This document shows positions 36,580 through 44,842 of a DNA stretch of 64,000 nt, one piece after another. The position numbers and the translations under genes are program-made. The notes beneath the pieces are model-generated. The model did no database searches. It was given only the letters and a program-made list of their open reading frames with translations, and had not been told where the DNA came from. Every line of letters begins with the position of its first letter. The stretch's first letter is position 1. This DNA is from G965267425 sp965267425 (lineage in GTDB: Bacteria; Bacteroidota; Bacteroidia; Flavobacteriales_E; Vicingaceae), in NCBI GenBank assembly GCA_965267425.1, contig OZ253959.1, positions 2,852,001-2,916,000 on the forward strand. Direction: 5' to 3'.

Positions 36580-38510
36580 GATTTATAGGAAATAAAGAAT
36601 TAATTACAACCGAAATCATCAATCTCCTTGATAGTAAAGAATTATTGAAAAGAGAATTAACTCTATGTGATGCGTTTTGTGGCACAGGAGCAGTAGCGGA
36701 CTCTTTAAAAGGCAAACTTAATGTAATCATAAATGATCTGATTGATTGGTCTGTCTTATACACCAATGGTAGGTTGGTATCACCAGATTGTACTTTTGAT
36801 AAATTAGGGTTTGACCCTTTCGAATTCTTAAATAGTAACTGTGAAACAAGGCAAAATTTTTTCTATAAAAACTATTCTCCGGGTGGCTCTGATCGCATGT
36901 ATTTTTCACCTGAAAATGCAGGAAGAATTGACTATTTCAGGGCAACAATTGAAAAATGGAAAAATGAAGAATTAATCAATCATTCAGAATATTCTTTTTT
37001 ACTCGCTAGTCTAATAGAGTCTATTTCATTTGTTTCAAATACGGCAGGAGTATATGGAGCTTTCTTAAAACACTGGGATCCAAGAGCGAAAAAGCCAATT
37101 ACTTTTCAAAGAGTAGAATCAAATAATTCTAAACATTTAGGTATAAGAACCCTAAATGGGAAAATTGAAGATTTAATTGAAAATGTTGAATGTGATATAT
37201 TGTATTTAGATCCACCATATACTCAAAACCAATATGGCACTCAATATCATATTTTACAAACATTGGTTTTGGACGATTCGCCATCAATTAGCCCAATAAC
37301 AGGTTCAAGACCTACAACACCAATGCGCTCAGATTGGTCTAAAGATTATAAAGCTCACATTCTATTTGACAAAGTAATTGCTAAAACAAAAGCTAAACAT
37401 ATCATATTTAGCTACAGTGTTGATGGATTTTTATCGAAGAGTTTTATTGAAGCTAGCCTGAAAAGGTACGGTAAAGCTCAAACATATAAGTGCAAGAAGA
37501 TTTCATATAGCAAGTACACGAATTTTAAATCAAGGAGAGGTAAAGAGCATTTTGAATATTTGTTTTATGTAGAAAAGAAAGACGAGCTTGAGGTTAAATA
37601 TGAATCTCCACTTAATTACATTGGAAGCAAGGCTAGGATGATTAAAGAAGTTAAATCCTACTTCCCAAAAAATTACTCAAACTTTGTTGATGCATTCGGT
37701 GGAGGATTTAACGTTGGAATAAATTCGAATTCAAATCAAATCGTTTACAATGAACTAAATCACTTTGTAAAGGAATTAGTGGAATCTTTTAACATCAATG
37801 ACACATATCAATATCTTCTTTATATGAGAAGAATTATAAAAAAATATGACCTAAAAAAACGAGATTCCGATAGCTATTTAAAAGCTCGCAATTATTACAA
37901 TTCTCTCCCATTAGAAAAAAGAGACCCTAAATTACTTTATACCATAATTTTATATGGCTTTAATCAGCAAATAAGATTCAACGGAGACCACGATTTCAAT
38001 AACCCAGTAGGTATGCGATGGTTTAATGATAAAGTCCTTGAGAAAATGATTAGCTTTTCGAGAATAATTAAGGAAAAAAATATTGAGTTTAAAAATTCAG
38101 ACTATTCGAAACTAAGCAGTGTAATCAATAATGACAGTTTTGTCTATTTAGACTCACCATACCGACTAACAACGGGCTCATACAATGATGGGAAAAGAGG
38201 ATTTAATGGTTGGGATATTGAAGAAGAAAGTAGATTATTTGACTTTGTGGATTCATTAAATGATAAGTCTATTCGATTTATGATTTCATATGTAATGGAA
38301 CATAAAGGAAAAACAAATAATGAATTAAAAAAGTGGATTAAATCAAAAGGGTATCGCTTAATAAAAGTAAATGATGTTCCCGGTATCCAGCGAAAAGAAG
38401 TACTGATTGTAAATTATGATAATAATGGAAACACCTCACTTTACAATAAAGAACAGGTTTCAAAAGGGAGGACTGTACCAAGACCTCTTGAGACCAGCTA
38501 TATTGACTGA
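36576..38510 (+). CDS. Fused two-domain D12-class adenine-N6 DNA methyltransferase (M.FokI-like layout)
   Basis: The 644-residue protein contains two complete Dam-type methylases in one chain. Domain 1 has motif X RFIGNKELITTEI at the N-terminus, motif I DAFCGTGA (32-39) and motif IV DPPY (about 212). Domain 2 has NYIGSKARMIKEVK (about 347), DAFGGGFNVG and DSPY (about 526), a DPPY variant. The length and two-domain fusion match M.FokI-type enzymes, in which each half modifies one strand of an asymmetric site. A type IIS-like asymmetric target is therefore inferred; the sequence recognised is unknown. Confidence 0.88.
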   Translation: MRFIGNKELITTEIINLLDSKELLKRELTLCDAFCGTGAVADSLKGKLNVIINDLIDWSVLYTNGRLVSPDCTFDKLGFDPFEFLNSNCETRQNFFYKNYSPGGSDRMYFSPENAGRIDYFRATIEKWKNEELINHSEYSFLLASLIESISFVSNTAGVYGAFLKHWDPRAKKPITFQRVESNNSKHLGIRTLNGKIEDLIENVECDILYLDPPYTQNQYGTQYHILQTLVLDDSPSISPITGSRPTTPMRSDWSKDYKAHILFDKVIAKTKAKHIIFSYSVDGFLSKSFIEASLKRYGKAQTYKCKKISYSKYTNFKSRRGKEHFEYLFYVEKKDELEVKYESPLNYIGSKARMIKEVKSYFPKNYSNFVDAFGGGFNVGINSNSNQIVYNELNHFVKELVESFNINDTYQYLLYMRRIIKKYDLKKRDSDSYLKARNYYNSLPLEKRDPKLLYTIILYGFNQQIRFNGDHDFNNPVGMRWFNDKVLEKMISFSRIIKEKNIEFKNSDYSKLSSVINNDSFVYLDSPYRLTTGSYNDGKRGFNGWDIEEESRLFDFVDSLNDKSIRFMISYVMEHKGKTNNELKKWIKSKGYRLIKVNDVPGIQRKEVLIVNYDNNGNTSLYNKEQVSKGRTVPRPLETSYID

Positions 38511-39603
38511 TGTTTGTCAAAAAGTTACAGGACAAAATGAATATACTGTGGACTTTGACAACCATGGTTACAATATTGGAAGATTAGCAACACTTGAATA
38601 TCAAGGTAAGAAGACATTCATATCCTTCTCTGAAGTTGAAATAAGAAGTAGAAACTCTAGCTTCCAAAGTTTTCCAAGCGCGTTATCACGATACATATTA
38701 GATGAGAATCAGAACAAGGAAATCTGTTTTTATTTTCATCCCGACACGACAGGAAACTGGGAAACTCCGTATTTCATATTTATGTATCGTTTGATGAAAA
38801 CTGCAAATGTCAATTTCTTAAATGCTAGTGACTATTTAAGCAGTTACATTTCCTCTTTTACTTCTCCTGAAGACATTATTTTACAAAAAGACCAGATGAG
38901 AAGTAAGAACCCTGGAAACAGGTCAACATATTTAACTCGTGGTCCACAAAACCAACTTCAAATATTTGGTAAAACGTATGGTGCAAATAAATATGAGACA
39001 ACTATACTATGTCTGGCAATTTCAGAAATTGCAACTACAGATGTTGAATTGTATGAAATTGAAGATGGCGGTTTAACTAAGCTTCCTCAAACTTCAAAGG
39101 ATTCAATTGAGTCATTGGGTATAATTCAAATTTTTACATCAAATCGCACTATTGAGAAGTTTGATTTTGAGGAAAACGATAGTTTACGCTCAGTTCAATA
39201 CATATATAATTTGCTAGAAAAACTTGGAGATAAGAAATGTGCACTTTGCGAATGTAATATACCTCATATTATTCAAGGAGCTCATATTTGGCCAGTTGCA
39301 GATATTAAGAAGGAAAATCATTTGACACAAGATGAAAAATTAAACCTTGCTCTTGATGGAGACAATGGACTGTGGCTTTGCAACAACCATCACAAATTAC
39401 TTGATTCACATATCATTAAACTTTTTGAAGATAGCACGGTGAAATATAAAAGTTCGTTAAATAATAGTCAAAGCAGCTATTTAAGTGAGATTACGACAAA
39501 TAACCAATTGCCTGAAAACATTGTCAATGAAAGTATGATTGAATATATTGTGAAAAGGAATCAAAATGCACCTATAGAAGAATATGCAGATTTTATCAAT
39601 TAA
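38425..39603 (+). CDS. HNH restriction endonuclease paired with the fused methylase
   Basis: The 392-residue protein has a C-terminal HNH: zinc-type Cys pair CALCEC (about 272), QGAHIWPVADI with the catalytic His, DGDNGLWLCNNHHKLLDSH with Asn and His. The N-terminal 260 residues are not recognised and probably read the DNA target. The gene overlaps the methylase 3' end by 86 bp in another frame; an alternative ATG at 38416 adds three residues. It would cut unmethylated DNA at the site protected by the methylase. HNH rather than PD-(D/E)XK chemistry next to a FokI-like methylase is uncommon to my knowledge. Confidence 0.8.
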   Translation: METPHFTIKNRFQKGGLYQDLLRPAILTDVCQKVTGQNEYTVDFDNHGYNIGRLATLEYQGKKTFISFSEVEIRSRNSSFQSFPSALSRYILDENQNKEICFYFHPDTTGNWETPYFIFMYRLMKTANVNFLNASDYLSSYISSFTSPEDIILQKDQMRSKNPGNRSTYLTRGPQNQLQIFGKTYGANKYETTILCLAISEIATTDVELYEIEDGGLTKLPQTSKDSIESLGIIQIFTSNRTIEKFDFEENDSLRSVQYIYNLLEKLGDKKCALCECNIPHIIQGAHIWPVADIKKENHLTQDEKLNLALDGDNGLWLCNNHHKLLDSHIIKLFEDSTVKYKSSLNNSQSSYLSEITTNNQLPENIVNESMIEYIVKRNQNAPIEEYADFIN

Positions 39604-39762
39604 TCCAACGCTTTGTTCAAGCACATTACAATCCCCGTTCCTGCGGTTGCAAAGAACTTTCACTCCAACGCTAAAACAAAATGAATATAATAAAAACGGC
39701 ATACAACAAGGTACAAATTGCTTAGCCACCCTACGGGATGGCTGCGACATCTTATACGAAAC
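39604..39762. other. Non-coding stretch after the R-M genes
   Basis: No credible gene. The sequence TTACAATCCCCGTTCCTGCG and following AT-rich DNA show no strong hairpin; the next recognisable element is the E3 box at 39763. Confidence 0.4.
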
Positions 39763-39953
39763 GTTGACGATCTTACTTTACCATTCTTTAATTCATCCTG
39801 AAAAATCATGATAATAAACCCAAATTATCAGAGAATATGTTTACGGCTTTTTCCGATCCTTTGCTATAATCCTATAAAGTAATAAAATCTCTCATAGAAC
39901 TATTCGGGCAACTGCAAAAAGGTTTCCTCCCATTTATGGAAGAAAACCTTTTT
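39763..39953 (+). repeat. Element end E3, partner of E1 across the R-M module
   Basis: GTTGACGATCTT and CTTTACCATTC (39763 on) are followed 141 bp later by TCGGGCAAC (39904-39912). A hairpin then follows with left arm GGTTTCCTCCC, centre ATTTAT and right arm GGAAGAAAACC. Its stem has two C.A mismatches. The left arm is the exact complement of E1's right arm, and the right arm is the exact complement of E1's left arm. Similarity to E1 continues through TTTTATTCAATTCGG and about 40 bp further (TATCCGCCG.AGG). The rest of the gap to 40139 holds no gene. Confidence 0.82.
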
Positions 39954-40139
39954 TATTTTATTCAATTCGGTTGAGGCGATTATCCGCCGCAGGTGGGTTT
40001 ACACGTCATATTCGGGATTGAAGAAGGAGAGTTAATAGTTCAACCATACGGGACGGTAATGCCCGGTTCGAATTAGAATGTGGATGATTGTAGTTATGCG
40101 TTTAAGGAAATGGAGAAGGATGATGACATAGGGATTATA

Positions 40140-40613
40140 TTAACTCACCCTATAAGTATTTCTTCTTGTAAGAAACCAAATGCCAAATATTCTTTTAAAT
40201 GAGATTTTTTCCGAATGACCACCCCATTCAGATTGATGCGTATGAAGCCTCACGGTACACTTTCTATAATCATCAGTAAAATTGGGCAATACTATAAGAC
40301 AACTAAAATCCATATGTCCAGAAATTTCTCTAGTTTGTACTTTTCCTCTTTTTGAAATTAGTTTTGAATCATCCCATTTCAGAATCGAATCACAGCATAT
40401 TGAATAATCTAAATACTCACCCTCGCATGGTTTGGTTTCAGCATAAACATACGTCTCCTCGTCAATAAAGTAACTGTTACGAAAGATTTTGTCTGTCTTT
40501 TTTAATACTCTATTTGCAATTTTATAGGTCAGTCTGGAGTCACATTGAGTGTCTTGACCTAAGTAAAAAGACGGAATGCTAAGTATTATTGTTGTCAGAA
40601 TAAATGCTTTCAT
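40140..40613 (-). CDS. Secreted protein of unknown function
   Basis: The 157-residue protein has a clear signal peptide (FILTTIILSIPSFYLGQ) and six Cys in the mature part, suggesting disulfides in the periplasm or outside. No family is recognised. It is the only gene between element end E3 and the tRNA-Asn-like remnant, on the opposite strand from its neighbours, and looks like accessory cargo. Confidence 0.6.
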   Translation of the reverse strand: MKAFILTTIILSIPSFYLGQDTQCDSRLTYKIANRVLKKTDKIFRNSYFIDEETYVYAETKPCEGEYLDYSICCDSILKWDDSKLISKRGKVQTREISGHMDFSCLIVLPNFTDDYRKCTVRLHTHQSEWGGHSEKISFKRIFGIWFLTRRNTYRVS

Positions 40614-40667
40614 ATTAGCTAACTCCTAATTCATTTAAACTTTTTCGAAATTAATGTTTTATCCAAT

Positions 40668-40740
40668 TCCTCAGTAGCTTATTTGGCTAAAGCATCTGAC
40701 TGTTAATCAGTGGGTGTCTAGTTCTATTCTGGGACGAGGA
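40668..40740 (+). pseudogene. tRNA-Asn-like sequence (anticodon GTT), probably a pseudogene
   Basis: A 73-base cloverleaf is visible: TCCTC pairs with GAGGA, the D-stem GCTT with AAGC, and anticodon loop CTGTTAA gives GTT. The acceptor has two mismatches at its base, the anticodon stem one, the T-stem relies on G.T pairs, and the T-loop TTCTATT lacks the invariant purine. It may be a decayed copy or a diverged accessory tRNA. A related 3' half recurs at 43084. Confidence 0.55.
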
Positions 40741-41430
40741 GCGAAAGCATTAAAATTGCACTAAATATAAAGTGAGCAAAAAAGGCTTGCCTTTAAATTT
40801 GTTAACATCAAGCAAAAACCATCAGAATGAAGCCTACAATTGCGATAACACTAATCCTATAGTTCCAAACAATTCGAACTAAGCCTTTAATTTCGGAATA
40901 ATGGTTTTAGAAAAGCATTAGGAAAAGATGAAGTCCATAAAGTTTGCCGAAAAACAAAAGTGAAGAATTATCAAGCTTGTGTCGATGGGCAATCTTTACT
41001 GAAATAACGATAGAAAGAATAAAAGATATGAATCCAAATATAACAACCAGAATTTCCCAATAATTCATAAAGTAAATTTATGATTTAAAGGTTTCTTAGC
41101 AAATATTATATTTATCCCTGATTCGAGCCCAGCCTAAAGAACTCTTGGATCGGTTTTGCTTCGCAAAACCAGCACAGCCAATCAATACCTAAAAATACCC
41201 AAGCTTGGGTATTGATTTAGTTCCAAATAAATGTCTTATTGCCTAAATGATCCATTTAGCTATCAATAACGCTTTAGCTCAGGAATTCTTATAAAATCAA
41301 TAATGTTGTTTATATATATTTTTTGTTAAATAATGAAGCAAACACGTTTCACCAATTTAATGCCTTAGTTAAAAGTTAAATTATTGATATACTAGATATA
41401 TACAATTGTTATCAGCAATTATTAGAATAA
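40741..41430. other. 690-bp region without a gene before the radical-SAM gene
   Basis: It holds a hairpin GGTTTTGC-TTC-GCAAAACC (41152-41170), the phrase GAGCCCAGCCTAAAGAA (41125-41141, repeated near 45972), and the 27-bp repeat H1 (41191-41217). I see no ORF with coding character. The 80 bp before 41431 are very AT-rich and probably contain the promoter of the radical-SAM gene. Confidence 0.5.
41191..41217 (-). repeat. 27-bp hairpin repeat H1 (inverted copy)
   Basis: It contains the perfect 20-base palindrome AATACCCAAGCTTGGGTATT. Read on the minus strand it matches 25 of 27 bases of H3 at 48859-48888 and ends in T5 like a terminator. H2 at 47271 is a third copy. Confidence 0.7.
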
Positions 41431-42522
41431 ATGAAAAAAATTGATACCTCACCACTGAAAGATTGGGTGCCTACAGAAGTTCATAATTGGGAGGGCAAAG
41501 AGAATAATGTTCTAGTTCTTAATTATACCATGGAATGTCCTTTAGCATGTAATTTTTGTTGCTACAATTGTCACCCAAAAAGAACAGAGAAAATGCCCAT
41601 TTCGTTGGCAAAGAGATTAATTAATGAAGCAGCTGAATTAAATACATTCACTTCTGTCGGATTTACAGGAGGTGAACCGATGTTACACTATGAAGAGATA
41701 ATTGAGTTAGGAGATGAATTAAGCAGATTAAATCTTCCCTTCACAATTGCTACTGCGGGACATTGGGGTGACACGTTTGAAAAGTCAAATGAAATAATAG
41801 CTAACTTAAAGTCAAAAGGGCTAATTAGATTGAATGTCAGCCATGATCCAAGTCATGCTAAATTTGTTGAAACTGAATTTATTGATAATATTCTTAAGGC
41901 AGCTGAGGCAAATGAGCTCCCCACTTATGTAGTAGGCACATTCTTTTCTACAAATGAGACTGTTGAAAAATTACTTACTAATGCAACATCATATGAGTTT
42001 GTCAATTTTATTAACAAATATGTAGCAAAGGTAGGTCGTGCGGTAAAAAGAAAAATATCACAATCCACATATGATTTAGATTTAGATATTGATTCCTTAT
42101 GCTGTTATAGAAGAGTGAATCATGATATTGTAGTTTTTTATGATGGTCAATCTTATCCATGTTGCTCAACATTTAATAGAGATACTGAAGGAATTACACT
42201 TGGAAATGTAAATGAATCTTCTTTAAAAGAAATTTGGGAAAGAGCAGAAGGTTCACTCCGTTTAAGGGTAATGAAAAGACAAGGTTTTGGTGAATTTTAC
42301 AAAATCATAAGAGATTACAATCCGGAATTAGCTGAAAGTTTACCTACTCCTGACAATGCTGTTGGTCCTTGTGGACTATGCAATAAAATTTTTTCAAACC
42401 CAGACTTAACAAATGGGATAAATGAAGTGTTTGAAAACTATGAGAACAGTAAGATTGACAAAACACTTGATTATTTAATTGAAACCTTTGGTGAAGAAAA
42501 AGTTTTAGAAATATTAAAATAA
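41431..42522 (+). CDS. Radical SAM/SPASM-type peptide-modifying enzyme
   Basis: The 363-residue protein has the radical-SAM motif Cys36-x3-Cys40-x2-Cys43 (ECPLACNFCCYNC), then the glycine motif GFTGGEPML. The C-terminal region has cysteines placed for auxiliary Fe-S clusters: Cys224-Cys225, Cys244-Cys245 and Cys314-x2-Cys317 (GPCGLCNKIF). This is a SPASM/twitch arrangement typical of enzymes that modify ribosomal peptides. A 73-codon small ORF follows 69 bp downstream on the same strand and is the likely substrate. Reaction type cannot be read directly; epimerisation or another non-Cys chemistry is favoured because the peptide tail has no Cys or aromatic residue. Confidence 0.85.
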   Translation: MKKIDTSPLKDWVPTEVHNWEGKENNVLVLNYTMECPLACNFCCYNCHPKRTEKMPISLAKRLINEAAELNTFTSVGFTGGEPMLHYEEIIELGDELSRLNLPFTIATAGHWGDTFEKSNEIIANLKSKGLIRLNVSHDPSHAKFVETEFIDNILKAAEANELPTYVVGTFFSTNETVEKLLTNATSYEFVNFINKYVAKVGRAVKRKISQSTYDLDLDIDSLCCYRRVNHDIVVFYDGQSYPCCSTFNRDTEGITLGNVNESSLKEIWERAEGSLRLRVMKRQGFGEFYKIIRDYNPELAESLPTPDNAVGPCGLCNKIFSNPDLTNGINEVFENYENSKIDKTLDYLIETFGEEKVLEILK

Positions 42523-42591
42523 AAGATGGTGCGAATTTGCTGAAAAATCACCCAAAACAAGAAGTAAGTATAAATTTATAACATATGTATT

Positions 42592-42813
42592 ATGGCAAAA
42601 GACATGAGTGCATTGAATGCTAATTTAAAACAAAGTGCAGCTGCAAGAACTAAATTTTTAGCTGGAATAATGGAATTACTAGAAAAAAATGGTGTTGATG
42701 TAAGTGATGAGGAGGTTCTAAAAAAATTGGATTTGAACCTTGATTTATCTGATGGAGAAAAGTTTGTAAAAGGACTTGCTGCATCAACTGTAGTAGTAAC
42801 AGTAGTAACGTAA
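42592..42813 (+). CDS. Candidate RiPP precursor peptide with Val/Thr tail
   Basis: The 73-residue peptide has a charged helical leader (residues 1-62, including EVLKKLDLNLDLSDGEKFVK) and ends GLAASTVVVTVVT. There is no Cys, Trp or Tyr anywhere in it. The Ala-Ser/Val-Thr C-terminus after an acidic leader looks like a leader-core design, with cleavage perhaps near GLAAS. Beta-branched cores of this type suit radical-SAM epimerases (epipeptide-like), which is inference. No transporter or protease gene is adjacent. Confidence 0.65.
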   Translation: MAKDMSALNANLKQSAAARTKFLAGIMELLEKNGVDVSDEEVLKKLDLNLDLSDGEKFVKGLAASTVVVTVVT

Positions 42814-42829
42814 TACTGCTGCTAACATT

Positions 42830-42934
42830 GTATAATAGTATTGGCGGAGTTAGCGCTAACTGGAAAGTTTGAGTTCATAATAATATTTGGTTAAACTGAA
42901 ATCGTGTGACTGTAAACCGCCAATACTATTATAC
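42830..42934. repeat. Perfect 18-bp inverted repeat with 69-nt loop and inner palindrome
   Basis: GTATAATAGTATTGGCGG (42830-42847) is an exact reverse complement of 42917-42934. The loop contains a perfect 12-bp palindrome GTTAGCGCTAAC (42849-42860). No T-run follows on either strand, so it is not a standard terminator. It starts 17 bp after the precursor peptide stop and lies 234 bp beyond the 3' end of the reverse transcriptase gene. It may be a structured RNA, a cassette recombination site or a small mobile repeat. Confidence 0.8.
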
Positions 42935-43083
42935 CTGCCGATTCATACAATTTGAAATGACAGCACACAAAAACTAATGGTTATAAAACCAATACGCAAT
43001 TCCAATCGAGATTCTCATACGGCATATTCTGACCCTTTCGTCATGTTTGGGGTTAATTAAAGTGAGAACGATCGTCTTTCTGG

Positions 43084-43123
43084 TAATCAGAGGGTCGTTG
43101 GTTTTAGCCTAGCCTATAGGGAG
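43084..43123 (+). repeat. tRNA-Asn 3'-half remnant
   Basis: TAATCAGAGGGTCGTTGG followed by TTTTAGCCTAGCCTATAGGGAG resembles the anticodon-stem-to-acceptor half of tRNA-Asn (TAATCAG, variable loop, T-stem, GGGAG). It matches 40704-40740 in part. Together the two flank the radical-SAM/peptide pair. The rest of 42935-43167 shows no gene. Confidence 0.5.
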
Positions 43124-43167
43124 AAAGTAAATAGTAAAAAGGCATTTTGAGTGTTGATAATATCTTT

Positions 43168-44688
43168 CTACTTATTGTAAAATTCAACATTCCCTTTTTT
43201 AAGTTCTGAATAGAAATCTTTATAAGATATTTTTCTAAAAACATGTTTTCTTCCGTTTTCATAGTATAGTGAATAAATATAAATCCACCATTCCTCTTCT
43301 TGTTTTTCTTTTATTATGTCATTTATTAAATCATAGTACTTATCTCTGCTTAAGCTATTTTCTTTTGCATAGTAATAACAAAGTAAAGCGGGAAGACAAT
43401 CTCTATCTTTAATTATATGATTCGAATAATTTTCAAATCTTTCAATGGTAAACTCGAACTTCATCGCTAAAAATAATCCCCATAAAGCCACATCAGATCG
43501 TGAATATTCCAGGTGTTCATTTAAGATTGAATTTACTTCTTTTGCAAGTAATGTTATTATTTTTCCATTTGGTGGATTATTCTTTAATATTTCGTAAAAA
43601 ACATCAATAAAATAAGGATAAATAAAACAAATCCTAGATAGATACATAATTGTGAATATGTAAACATCATTATCGATAAATTTTTTGTTTGATATGATTT
43701 TAACTGCATATCTCAATGATGAATCATCTGGATTCTTCTTTATGAGTTTTATTGACAAATCAATGAATTCACTTATAAAGCTTATGTCGCTCTTTGTGAG
43801 TATTTCATGAGATAAAAACTTATTTGCAAATGCTTTTAATTCCCTTACCCAATCGTCTTCGATGGTTTTAGGAAGTGTAACTATTTCTGTTTTTTTCTGA
43901 TTTAACCTTAAATGGTATTTTTCTAATACTTTACTTAAGTTTTTAATGAAGTTGTCTGATTCTTCTTTTGAGTTACAATAACATTTAAAATCGTCTATAA
44001 ACCTGAAATAATGATATTTGGACAGTGTCTTATCAATTTTGGATAAAATTATTTCAGAAATTATACTCGAGGTATCTGGTCCTATTGATATTCCAACTGT
44101 CTCATTTCGCTGTAACGCCCTTATTTTTACATCAAGTTTGTTATACCATTTGGTTCTATCATTCATATTGTCTTTAGCTTCTTGCTTTCCAACTAAGGCC
44201 CAAGGAATAGAATGCGAATAGATGCTCGGATAGTAATTCGCTATATCAGCATGAACAAAATATTTTGCTTTGAATGACTTTTCTAATGCCAAAAACTTTT
44301 CGTCTTTATTTCTATCGTAGGATAGCATTGAAACCAATCTTTTATTTAAATTATTTGGCTTAGGAATAATCATACTTCTTTCTGTATAATCGTCCACTTC
44401 TCCAATACTAGTTGATATTTTCGTCCAATTCACTTTTATCTCCTTGCATAAATAGAAAAAAGGAATTGGATGCGGAATATTTAAAATTCTTGGAGCATTA
44501 TTGTTTCTCGTCAGGTGGAATGTCACATTTGAAAATGCTTTTCTTGTATATACAGAAATACCCACATTACGGGCCCAAATTCCGAATTTTTCACTCGAAA
44601 AAATTGTCGTTAATTTTTCCGGAAACAATCCAAAGTCAAGCAACTTTTCAAAAACTTCATTTGCCGTTAACTTGTGCATACAATTCAT
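43168..44688 (-). CDS. Defence-type (UG/Abi-like) reverse transcriptase
   Basis: The 506-residue protein carries reverse transcriptase motifs: FVHADIANYYPSIYSHSIPW with Asp148 (palm motif A), GISIGPDTSSIISEIILSKI (motif B), FRFIDDF with Asp232-Asp233 (motif C, FIDD in place of YxDD), and RLNQKKTEI (motif D). Upstream PRILNIPHPIPFF fits the fingers motif. The C-terminal 220 residues are all-helical and lack a maturase or endonuclease domain, as in UG/Abi RTs that protect against phages. FGLFPEKL at the N-terminus also fits that group; the exact class is unsure. There is no retron msr/msd that I can identify. It stands alone on the minus strand among AT-rich accessory genes. Confidence 0.75.
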   Translation of the reverse strand: MNCMHKLTANEVFEKLLDFGLFPEKLTTIFSSEKFGIWARNVGISVYTRKAFSNVTFHLTRNNNAPRILNIPHPIPFFYLCKEIKVNWTKISTSIGEVDDYTERSMIIPKPNNLNKRLVSMLSYDRNKDEKFLALEKSFKAKYFVHADIANYYPSIYSHSIPWALVGKQEAKDNMNDRTKWYNKLDVKIRALQRNETVGISIGPDTSSIISEIILSKIDKTLSKYHYFRFIDDFKCYCNSKEESDNFIKNLSKVLEKYHLRLNQKKTEIVTLPKTIEDDWVRELKAFANKFLSHEILTKSDISFISEFIDLSIKLIKKNPDDSSLRYAVKIISNKKFIDNDVYIFTIMYLSRICFIYPYFIDVFYEILKNNPPNGKIITLLAKEVNSILNEHLEYSRSDVALWGLFLAMKFEFTIERFENYSNHIIKDRDCLPALLCYYYAKENSLSRDKYYDLINDIIKEKQEEEWWIYIYSLYYENGRKHVFRKISYKDFYSELKKGNVEFYNK

Positions 44689-44842
44689 TTGTAGCGGTAC
44701 AACAAAATTTGAACAAGTATCAAATCAATATTGGCTCTCAATAATTGAGAAAAACAAAAAGAACATTCAAAATATTTGATTCATAATTATCTAGTAATAT
44801 GCTGCATCGAATTTCATTTCGAAATAAGAGGCAATTATTCTG

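Noticed and set aside
39584..39811. 75-codon frame after the HNH nuclease
   Set aside because: It crosses the E3 box and has low-complexity composition; no sign of a real gene.
41152..41170. GGTTTTGC-TTC-GCAAAACC hairpin as a terminator
   Set aside because: No T-run on either side and no gene ends close by.
43168..44688. Retron
   Set aside because: The RT lacks the usual retron YxDD and no msr/msd with paired a1/a2 repeats was found immediately upstream.
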